Shown here piece by piece: positions 24,697-32,251 of a DNA stretch of 36,395 bases; positions within the stretch are counted from its first letter, which is position 1; every line of letters begins with the position of its first letter. Origin of the DNA: Spirochaetia bacterium (GTDB taxonomy: Bacteria > Spirochaetota > Spirochaetia > B11-G9); NCBI GenBank assembly GCA_027859095.1, contig JAQIBN010000100.1:1-36395 (forward strand), given 5' to 3'. The notes below the pieces were generated by a model. It was not told the origin of the DNA, made no database searches, and was given only the letters and a program-made list of their open reading frames with translations. The position numbers and the translations under genes are program-made.

Positions 24697-27600
24697 TTAT
24701 TTTTTTGGAAGAAGCTCCAGAATTAGTTCAACCTCACCTCTGGACAGCTTTGTGGTACTTGCTATTTCTTTAATAGACCAACCCTGATGAGCCAAACGGG
24801 TTACAACGTCTCTTGCTCCCATTGAAGGAGCACCCTTGCCAGTCGAACCGGATTTATCTCCATCTTTAAGTATACTGCCAAGCAATTTAACCTGTTCCTG
24901 AGCTTGCTTTGAAACCTCTTCAAGACGGGTTTCTGTTTTTGCCAACCACTCTCGTGCCTTCTGCATTTTTTCAATACGTCCTTCGATATCTTTTAACAAG
25001 CTATCCAAAGCTTCTACCTGTTTTGCTGTTTCGTCTGCTTTTTTCTTGTTTCGTGAAAGTAATTCTATTTTAGAAGATAAATCATGAATTTTTTCAGGTA
25101 TATTTGTAACTTCCTCATTTATTGTTCTTATTTGGTCATCAAGGTCACTTAACTGCTGGAAATTTTTATCTACATTTAAAGTAGTATTTTCAATTACCTG
25201 ATCTTTCTTTTCTAAACGATCGAATTTGATCGAAATCTCTTTTTCGAGTTCTTCAAGATTTCTAATTTTAATCTGAATTGCCTGTAGATCATCATGAGAA
25301 TTTGTAACCTGCCTCAGTTTATTATCTACAGATTGAGAAATTATAATAAGTTTTTTAAAATCACCTTCCATCTCTTCTATTCGTCGTTTTTCTGCCAGGA
25401 ATCTATTTAGTTTTACATTTACTTCATCACCAAGCTTTTTAATTGAACCAAATTTACGTTCTGCTTCTCTGGCCTCATTACTTTGTGCTTCTACTTTAAC
25501 AAGTTCAGATTTCAGATCTTCAATGGCTTCCTGCAAACTAACCTTAAGAGAATCTGCCCTATCAAATATTTTGGTTTGATTGATAAAACCCTTTTGACGT
25601 TTATCAATTTCCTGAAGATTCACTGCAAGAATTTTATAATTCTCTTCTATCTTACCATAAAGTTTTTTCTGGAGCTGATCAGTTTTTTCCTTGGTTTCTC
25701 CAGAAATTACTCTAAACTCCTTTAACTTCTTGTCAAACTCTACGTGCATATCCCTGTTTTTTTTCTGTATTTCAAGAAGAAAGATATCATATTCTCTATT
25801 AAAATTTTCTATTGAGTTATCTGTTTTACTCCGAAGATCTGATTCCAGTTGAACAATTCCAGCTGCATTTTCTTTTAATTCATTCTTTATCCGGGCTCTT
25901 TCTTCCTGGGTATTAATTATTAAATCCTCTTTCTGTGATTCAAAGTCTGTTTTAATTTGTGATATATTACTCAAAACATCTTTTTTCAAATCCCCATATC
26001 CAGTTTTCATCTCTTCTTCTGCTTCTTTCATTTCCTGAAGAATTTTTGCCTGCCAGACTACAACTTCTGATTGTGAATTTTCTGTAATACCTAATAGTTC
26101 CTTTCCTTTCTGAGCTACTGCCTGTTCAATACTCTTCAAAGACACATCAACATCTCTTTCTGATTTTGTTAACCTGGTATTTACACCCTCATTAAATTCA
26201 ACAAATTCCCTTGAAAAGGACATATTTGCCCTTTCCTCAATCTCAAGAAGATTCTTTTTAATATTTTCTTCAAATGAATCGGTTAATGAATCGGAATGAC
26301 TCATTCTATCTTCTATTCGATTCTGAAAATCAGTAACCTGGTTTTCAAATTTTATATGATTGGAAAAAACCCTCTCCTGAAGTTCTTCCAGCTTGTCCTT
26401 AAGTTTCTCGCTGTACCCATTTTCAATTTCAAGCCTGTTCTCTTCGCCGGATCTGGCCAACTCTTCCAGATGCTTATCAATAGATCCCTGCCATTCAATA
26501 AGCTTGTCGTCCATTACAACATTTTTATTTTTCAAATCAGAAAAGAAATCATCTTCAAAAACTTTGAGCCCTTTTGCAACATTTTCATATGCCCTGGTCT
26601 TTAACCCATTAAGCTCAAGCTCAAGATTATTTAAGCCCCCATCTAATTCTTTCATTTCATCAGAGAGTTTCTGGCTGTATTCCAGCTGTGATTGATCCTG
26701 CTGCTTTGCATAAGCACGAAAGTCTGCTTCAATATTATTTGTAGTCTGATCCATAGAAATTCTGAGATTTTTCTCTAAAGAATCGAGATCTGTACTTATA
26801 TTTTCTAGTTTTGTAAATTTATAGTTTATATTATCTTCATATTCATGAACCTGTGATTCTACTCCTGCTATACGTTCTTTAATCGATGTATCAGAAGATA
26901 GTAGTTCTTTAGATAGTTCTTTTAAGGCTTCTTTATTCTTCAATGAAATTTGCTCATAAGCACTACCATATTCAGATAATTTCTGGGAAACTTCATTGTT
27001 TAAAATAATTATATTCTGATCGTATTCTCCCTTAAAGGACTCCAGATCTGATGATATTTTTTGCCTTAACTGGTCAAAAGCCTCATCTTCCAGAGCTAAT
27101 CCTTTAATTTCTGCTTTTTCAAGAGATTCTGTATATTTATTTTCAACAACCTTAACCTGTTCCTTAAACTGAACAACTTTTTTATCAGTTTCATTTATTA
27201 AAAACTGAAAATTTTCTGAAGTCCTATTAAATACTTTCTGTACATCTGCTTCAAGAATCTCTGCTTCATCAGTTTTTCTTGCTAAAATAATATCAAATCT
27301 TTCATTGAGCTCTACAGTCAGTTGTTCACTGGACTGTTCTGTTTTATAAACCTGTTCATCCAGAAAATTCTGAAGAGATTTAATAGTCTCATTTTGCATT
27401 ACTTCTTTGGATTTTTCCAATTCATTTACAACATTTGTAAAATCACTAATCTTCTTTTCATTGGTGTCTATTTCATTTTTAATATGAGAAACAACTTTTT
27501 GAGTATCTTTAAGAACGGCCGACCTAACAATCTTAAGTTCTTTAATATTTTCCCTGGCAAATTCATTTTTCAAACCAGGAATATCTTTTTCCAGTTTTTG

Positions 27601-28029
27601 AATACCTAAACCAGCTTCTTTTACTCTCTTACCAACTTTATCTACAAATTCTGACTCTTCATGAAGACGATCCAGATTATCCTGAACCCTTCCTGTCATC
27701 TGTGTAAGTTCATTTAATGCCTTGTCATATTCATTTATTCTGTCATACATTTTTTCTATATATGCAGCTCTTGATTCCAGATGCTCTTCAGCTTTGGATA
27801 TTTTGTTTAAAATAGCCTTACCTGTTTCCTGGTGAACATCCAGTTCAATAGCAAAATTCTTTACCTCTACTGTTTTACTGTCTATATATGCATCCAGCTC
27901 AGTTTTAATTTTTTCAGAATATCGCTTTATTTTTTCCAGTGAACGGTTATTTTTATCCAACTGCCTATAGACTGCCAATACAATTGCAACTATAAGAAGG
28001 GTTATAATATTTCCAATTGTGAATTCCAT
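24697..28029 (-). CDS. SpiroCoCo-type giant coiled-coil protein with N-terminal membrane anchor
   Basis: A 1110-residue protein that I assign to the spirochaete-restricted SpiroCoCo coiled-coil family by its architecture. Residues 5-22 form one membrane helix (IGNIITLLIVAIVLAVYR). About 1000 residues of almost unbroken heptad-rich coiled coil follow, mostly E, K, L, N, S and Q. The last ~40 residues are a small globular module (GARDVVTRLAHQGWSIKEIA, then STTKLSRGEVELILELLPKK), reminiscent of a helix-turn-helix or DUF6115 C-terminus. It should span the cell as a long rod fixed to the membrane, perhaps structural. The exact role is unknown to me. GGGAGAGG lies before the ATG. It ends the ExbBD/TonB/HAD run. 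Confidence 0.85.
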   Translation of the reverse strand: MEFTIGNIITLLIVAIVLAVYRQLDKNNRSLEKIKRYSEKIKTELDAYIDSKTVEVKNFAIELDVHQETGKAILNKISKAEEHLESRAAYIEKMYDRINEYDKALNELTQMTGRVQDNLDRLHEESEFVDKVGKRVKEAGLGIQKLEKDIPGLKNEFARENIKELKIVRSAVLKDTQKVVSHIKNEIDTNEKKISDFTNVVNELEKSKEVMQNETIKSLQNFLDEQVYKTEQSSEQLTVELNERFDIILARKTDEAEILEADVQKVFNRTSENFQFLINETDKKVVQFKEQVKVVENKYTESLEKAEIKGLALEDEAFDQLRQKISSDLESFKGEYDQNIIILNNEVSQKLSEYGSAYEQISLKNKEALKELSKELLSSDTSIKERIAGVESQVHEYEDNINYKFTKLENISTDLDSLEKNLRISMDQTTNNIEADFRAYAKQQDQSQLEYSQKLSDEMKELDGGLNNLELELNGLKTRAYENVAKGLKVFEDDFFSDLKNKNVVMDDKLIEWQGSIDKHLEELARSGEENRLEIENGYSEKLKDKLEELQERVFSNHIKFENQVTDFQNRIEDRMSHSDSLTDSFEENIKKNLLEIEERANMSFSREFVEFNEGVNTRLTKSERDVDVSLKSIEQAVAQKGKELLGITENSQSEVVVWQAKILQEMKEAEEEMKTGYGDLKKDVLSNISQIKTDFESQKEDLIINTQEERARIKNELKENAAGIVQLESDLRSKTDNSIENFNREYDIFLLEIQKKNRDMHVEFDKKLKEFRVISGETKEKTDQLQKKLYGKIEENYKILAVNLQEIDKRQKGFINQTKIFDRADSLKVSLQEAIEDLKSELVKVEAQSNEAREAERKFGSIKKLGDEVNVKLNRFLAEKRRIEEMEGDFKKLIIISQSVDNKLRQVTNSHDDLQAIQIKIRNLEELEKEISIKFDRLEKKDQVIENTTLNVDKNFQQLSDLDDQIRTINEEVTNIPEKIHDLSSKIELLSRNKKKADETAKQVEALDSLLKDIEGRIEKMQKAREWLAKTETRLEEVSKQAQEQVKLLGSILKDGDKSGSTGKGAPSMGARDVVTRLAHQGWSIKEIASTTKLSRGEVELILELLPKK

Positions 28030-28075
28030 AAACCTCTCCCAACCTCCATTATTGTTACCTATGAATGAAAAGTTG

Positions 28076-28735
28076 TCAATTATTTATTGATATTATCCAG
28101 TCCCGAAGATCTAAGAATGAATTAAATGAAAAATCGGCCTGGCTATCAGGATCCGGTTTTTTAGTTAAATGAGCAGTACGCAGACCTACTTTCTTTGCAC
28201 CTAAGATATCATATTTATAACTATTCCCGACATAAAGAATTTCGTCAGGACTTAATCCAAACCTGCTAATTAAATTTGTAAACGGAGCCTTATGAGGTTT
28301 TAGATACCCTGTCTCTTCAGAAGAAAAGGCAATTTCCATTAAATCGGATAATCCTAAAAAATCTAATTTCTTCTCTACTGGGAAATCTGATAATGCACCA
28401 AGCCTGAGACCTTCGCGTTTTAGTGATAATAATGCTGGTCGCACTGTTTTAAAAGGCCTTACACCCTTAAACGAATATACCCATTTCTGATAAAGATGCC
28501 GTTCTATTAAATATGCAGCTTTGTCCTTTGATATTTTCATTGAAGAGGCCATTAATCTTGATTGAGTCTCTCTAAAATCACCTGAGAACTCAGTTTTTCT
28601 AATTTCTTTTCGTATTTTACCAAAATGTAAAACTAAACGAGGGTGTCTTAGAAAAGAAGGAGATGACATTAAGAACATTTCAAAATTAGGATATAGTGTT
28701 CCATCTATATCAAAACCAACAGCTTTTATCTTCAT
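28076..28735 (-). CDS. HAD-superfamily hydrolase
   Basis: A 219-residue haloacid-dehalogenase-like phosphatase. Nucleophile Asp9 and acid/base Asp11 lie in GFDIDGTLYP. The motif II Ser is in LGALSDFP, the motif III Lys in TGYLKPHKAP and motif IV in LYVGNSYKYDILGAKKVG. A helical cap lies between residues ~20 and 95. The family dephosphorylates small metabolites or has phosphoglycolate-type activity; the substrate is unknown. It lies between tonB (6 nt) and the SpiroCoCo gene (46 nt), so it is likely in the same transcript. Confidence 0.88.
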   Translation of the reverse strand: MKIKAVGFDIDGTLYPNFEMFLMSSPSFLRHPRLVLHFGKIRKEIRKTEFSGDFRETQSRLMASSMKISKDKAAYLIERHLYQKWVYSFKGVRPFKTVRPALLSLKREGLRLGALSDFPVEKKLDFLGLSDLMEIAFSSEETGYLKPHKAPFTNLISRFGLSPDEILYVGNSYKYDILGAKKVGLRTAHLTKKPDPDSQADFSFNSFLDLRDWIISINN

Positions 28736-28741
28736 ATAATT

Positions 28742-29653
28742 TTATTTACCCTTGAGTAGTATAGTAACATTTCCTTTTAAATCATCAGAACCAGGGGCTT
28801 TATCAAACTCCCATTTTCTAAGTTCTGATATAATGGAATTGTCAACCTCAGAATACCCCGAAGATTGCTTTACTTTCAAGAGGTACATTCTTCCATCTGC
28901 ATTCAGTAAAAAACTCACTACTACTGTACTATCAGATGATAGAACTTCAGAAAATCGGGATGGAATGGTTATCAAAGGCTCACTTACCATAGACCGGCCG
29001 GCATCAGGATTATCAAACTGGACAGGGGAATCATTATATATAAACTCTTTACTTTCTGTTTCACTAGTAGAAGGACTATCATTGATCAGATAATCGGAGT
29101 CCAGGGCTTTTTCAAGACTCTGGAACTCATTATCACTAATAACAGAAGAGTCTATTCCTTTAGATGATTCTTCTACAAAAGGAATTGATTGATCTATAGT
29201 TTCATCATTTGAAGATTCTAATTCTATTTTATTCTCCCCTTTTGGAACATAAGTACTTTTAATGACTCCATCCTCCAGAGGTTCAGAGTCCAATAAGCTT
29301 GAATTTGAATTATTATCAGTACCAATATCTGCATATGGATCAAATTCGGGAACTGGTGGAGAAGAATTAACGAGCGCTGGGGTTTTTACCTTTAATTCGG
29401 CAACCGGTTCCGGTTCAATAGCAGAAGCTTCAGAGGTGGGTAATGGCTCCTGTAGATCCATCTCACTTTCATTTATTATTGTTTTTTTTAAAACAGGATT
29501 ATTTTCAATTTTTACTGTAAGAGGAGAATAGTTCTCTACAGAACTGACATCAGAAAACCAATTGAAGAGATTTAGTCCCACAAATAAAAAAATATGAAAT
29601 ATGATACTTACAAAAAGAGCTTTTGAAAGTCTTCTGCTATCTTCCGTTCTCAA
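28742..29653 (-). CDS. tonB: TonB-like energy-transducing protein
   Basis: A 303-residue TonB-family protein. The N-terminal anchor (KALFVSIIFHIFLFVGLNLF) holds Ser16 and His20 in the SxxxH pattern that E. coli TonB needs at the same two positions for coupling to ExbD. A long acidic, proline- and serine-rich periplasmic spacer (~40-220) has few P-K repeats, unlike classical TonB. The C-terminal domain (220-303: VVVSFLLNADGRMYLLKVKQ, SSGYSEVDNSIISELRKWEF) matches TonB. TTG is the start and overlaps the exbD stop (TTGA). The encoded partner chain is exbB-exbD-tonB in one operon. The receptor is probably the barrel protein upstream. Confidence 0.85.
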   Translation of the reverse strand: MRTEDSRRLSKALFVSIIFHIFLFVGLNLFNWFSDVSSVENYSPLTVKIENNPVLKKTIINESEMDLQEPLPTSEASAIEPEPVAELKVKTPALVNSSPPVPEFDPYADIGTDNNSNSSLLDSEPLEDGVIKSTYVPKGENKIELESSNDETIDQSIPFVEESSKGIDSSVISDNEFQSLEKALDSDYLINDSPSTSETESKEFIYNDSPVQFDNPDAGRSMVSEPLITIPSRFSEVLSSDSTVVVSFLLNADGRMYLLKVKQSSGYSEVDNSIISELRKWEFDKAPGSDDLKGNVTILLKGK

Positions 29654-30060
29654 TTTCCAGCTTCTCTCATTCTTAAATTTATACCTGTAAATCCAGTTTC
29701 TCTTAGGATATCCAGGACATTCACCATCAAACTATAAGAAGCTCTCCTGTCCCCTTCTATAATTACACTACGAGAGTCCCCTATTGAAATCTCAGGAAGA
29801 GAACTTATATTATCAACCAGACTGGTCAATGATGTTCGTTCATCATTAAGATATAGTTCATCTTCAGAGATAATGGTTACAATAATTTTATTAATTACCA
29901 CAGGTTCTGCAGTAGTGGAATCAGGAAACTCTAACGGAATTCCAGGAGTAATAATAAAAGTACTGGATACCATGAAAAAAACCACAAGTTGAAAAATTAC
30001 ATCGATCATGGGGATAAGATCAATACTTGCCACAGGCTTTAAGCGACGCTTAAAGACCAT
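29650..30060 (-). CDS. exbD: ExbD/TolR biopolymer-transport protein
   Basis: A 136-residue inner-membrane protein of the ExbD/TolR family. The single helix carries the proton-path Asp20 in SIDLIPMIDVIFQLVVFFMV. The periplasmic domain follows with ITPGIPLEFPDS and a C-terminal SYSLMVNVLDILRETGFTGI segment typical of the family. It forms the proton-driven motor with ExbB and drives TonB. Its ATG shares one base with the exbB stop (TAATG), and its stop overlaps the TonB start. Confidence 0.93.
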   Translation of the reverse strand: MVFKRRLKPVASIDLIPMIDVIFQLVVFFMVSSTFIITPGIPLEFPDSTTAEPVVINKIIVTIISEDELYLNDERTSLTSLVDNISSLPEISIGDSRSVIIEGDRRASYSLMVNVLDILRETGFTGINLRMREAGN

Positions 30061-30668
30061 TACTCTCCCGCCTCAAAAAATAAAACCATATCATTAACTC
30101 TATTCTCTAAATTTGTAATTGTATTATTTGCTTTGCCAACCAGATAGTTATAAAAAGAGATAGCAGGAATTGAAACAATAATACCTGCAGCTGTTGTAAG
30201 TAAGGCTTCAGATATTCCTGTGGCAAGGAGAGAAGGATCTGCAACAGAACCAAAATTACCTAGAACACCAAATGCTTTAATGTTACCAGTAACTGTTCCC
30301 AGCAACCCCAGCAGAGGAGAAATATGTGCAATAGTGCCTAATGATGTCAGGTAACGTTCTAAGTGAGGCACCTCTAAATTAGCTGCTGCTAAAATTGAAT
30401 CTTTAATTTCAGCTTTTCCATAACTTCTATGCTCTATACCAACCCTCATAAGATTAGAAAGAGGACTTGCATTATTAGCACATATATCAAGAGCTTCATC
30501 ATAATGACTCTTTTGAATTGCAGATTTAAGGCGGTCTATAAATTTCCCTTCATCAATTCGGATTTTACGAAAAAATAATAAACGTTCAATAATTATAACT
30601 CCTGCAACAAGAGATAATAAAATGATAAGCCCCATAATAGGGCCTCCCTTTGCAATCATCAAAAACAT
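30060..30668 (-). CDS. exbB: ExbB/TolQ/MotA-family proton channel protein
   Basis: A 202-residue polytopic inner-membrane protein with three predicted helices. TM1 is at residues ~10-30 (IMGLIILLSLVAGVIIIERL). A cytoplasmic loop follows, then TM2 near 105-125 (LTSLGTIAHISPLLGLLGTV) and TM3 near 150-172 (SEALLTTAAGIIVSIPAISF). The conserved GLLGTVTG and the Thr pair of TM3 fit ExbB/TolQ. AGGAG lies 9 nt before the ATG. First of the exbB-exbD-tonB trio, 26 nt after the barrel gene. Confidence 0.93.
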   Translation of the reverse strand: MFLMIAKGGPIMGLIILLSLVAGVIIIERLLFFRKIRIDEGKFIDRLKSAIQKSHYDEALDICANNASPLSNLMRVGIEHRSYGKAEIKDSILAAANLEVPHLERYLTSLGTIAHISPLLGLLGTVTGNIKAFGVLGNFGSVADPSLLATGISEALLTTAAGIIVSIPAISFYNYLVGKANNTITNLENRVNDMVLFFEAGE

Positions 30669-30694
30669 ACCAATTTACTCCTTACTAACAGACT

Positions 30695-32251
30695 TTATAA
30701 CGAAATTTTTGTTAAAAGTGAAAAAGTTCCACCTGCTTCAATATAACTACCAATTCTTATTCTATCCTCAGTAAAAAAACTTAAAACATCTTCACCCTCA
30801 AAACTAAGAACCACACCCTCTGTAAGAGTATAGTTAATTCCTACTGAAAAAGAAGGAACTAATATAAATGGGTACATACTATAATTCCCAGAAATATAAA
30901 TTCCATAATTTTCTGAATTATAAATAATCTCTGTATAAACAGAATGTACAGGTTCAAGTACCTTTTTATCTGCAAGAATCTGTCCATTCCATCCAAATAA
31001 TAGATTCCATTGGGAGAGGAGCGAAACTTTCATAAAAGGCGATATATCAAGATAATTTCTATTGGAAGACATGACGCCAAATAATCCACTTGAAGAACTG
31101 AATCCAGATGGATCTATTGATATTAAGTTATCCCAATAACTATAATTCCACCTAAATCCCAATTCAGAATGGTATTGATAAGGGATAATTATTTGACCTT
31201 TCCAAAACCAGCCCTTATCAATACCATTTGATGCTTCAGTAAGAGGGAAATCATTCCATACTTCATAGTTAGAATAATTTCTTACAAGATATCCCCCAGA
31301 GCTTTGATACTGAAGAAATCCATCAAAAACACCATCTAGAGAAAGAGAAAAAGGGAATAAAGGTATTAGACCCGGGATCCAAAACACTCCAGCTTTAGTA
31401 CTAATGTCCAGAGAGCTGAGTGAAAATTCCATCTCTAGATTAGAGTTAAATATATTTTCATCGCTAACCCAACTTAACCGACCAAAAACATACTTACCAT
31501 CTATAGAAATATGGAACCATTTTTTTTGCCATGACAGCATACTGTTAAATGATAGAAGCAGCTCTTCGGTTGTATCAGGTTTTTCTGCAGTAAGAGTTTT
31601 TCCAGCTAATTTAAAACCTAATCCCCCATCCCAGGAGATTTTGTTGCTCCCGGAAAATCCAAGGTCAATAGTACTTAGGCGATGAATTACAGAAGTATAA
31701 GATGATGCCTGCCCCTGCAGACCATCTTCATTTTCCATAAATGATCCGGACCCTGTTATTGAAAAAGACTCATCCCCATTTTTAAAATCACCCTCAAAAG
31801 CCTCCTTTCTTGAAAAAAAGCCCATTCCTGCAGGGTTTGTCCCAAAACCATCAAGACCATCATGAGAAAAAGAAAGAGAAAATCTTAAATCCTGACCAAG
31901 GCGAAAAAGAGATATATTTCCTATAATATTATTTCTATTCCCAATACCAAGAACTCCTTCACTAAAAAAAGAAGATTTCTCTACGAAATTATATTCAACA
32001 AAATCAGGCAAAGGAAGATCAAAGTCTATATCCGGGGTAGTCATTTCCTGTGGATAAGGTAGGGATATTTCAAAATCCGGTAGAATAATATCATTATAAT
32101 CCGGTACTTTTAATTCCAATACAGCTTCAAAGCTATCTTCAAACTCAACTACCACCGGAGGAATTATCAATTCAATTGAAGAAGGGACATCATCAATCCC
32201 ATACATATAAAAAGCGATATTAAAAATTATTAGAAAAATTAATTTTTTCAT
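30695..32251 (-). CDS. Predicted outer-membrane beta-barrel protein, no plug domain
   Basis: A 518-residue exported protein with no family I can name. After the signal peptide (to ~18) comes an unusual ~80-residue extended region with spaced PD motifs: LKVPDYNDIILPDFEISLP, then TTPDIDFDLPLPDF. The stretch PPVVVEFED resembles a TonB-box-like hydrophobic strand. From ~95 on there are alternating aromatic/Gly/Ser strands typical of a barrel (RFSLSFSHDGLDGFG, YGIYISGNYSMYP), ending GGTFSLLTKISL. No plug domain of a TonB-dependent receptor is present. The ATG overlaps the previous stop (ATGA) with GGAG 8 nt upstream. Gene order TPR-barrel-exbB-exbD-tonB suggests a partner of that motor. Confidence 0.7.
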   Translation of the reverse strand: MKKLIFLIIFNIAFYMYGIDDVPSSIELIIPPVVVEFEDSFEAVLELKVPDYNDIILPDFEISLPYPQEMTTPDIDFDLPLPDFVEYNFVEKSSFFSEGVLGIGNRNNIIGNISLFRLGQDLRFSLSFSHDGLDGFGTNPAGMGFFSRKEAFEGDFKNGDESFSITGSGSFMENEDGLQGQASSYTSVIHRLSTIDLGFSGSNKISWDGGLGFKLAGKTLTAEKPDTTEELLLSFNSMLSWQKKWFHISIDGKYVFGRLSWVSDENIFNSNLEMEFSLSSLDISTKAGVFWIPGLIPLFPFSLSLDGVFDGFLQYQSSGGYLVRNYSNYEVWNDFPLTEASNGIDKGWFWKGQIIIPYQYHSELGFRWNYSYWDNLISIDPSGFSSSSGLFGVMSSNRNYLDISPFMKVSLLSQWNLLFGWNGQILADKKVLEPVHSVYTEIIYNSENYGIYISGNYSMYPFILVPSFSVGINYTLTEGVVLSFEGEDVLSFFTEDRIRIGSYIEAGGTFSLLTKISL

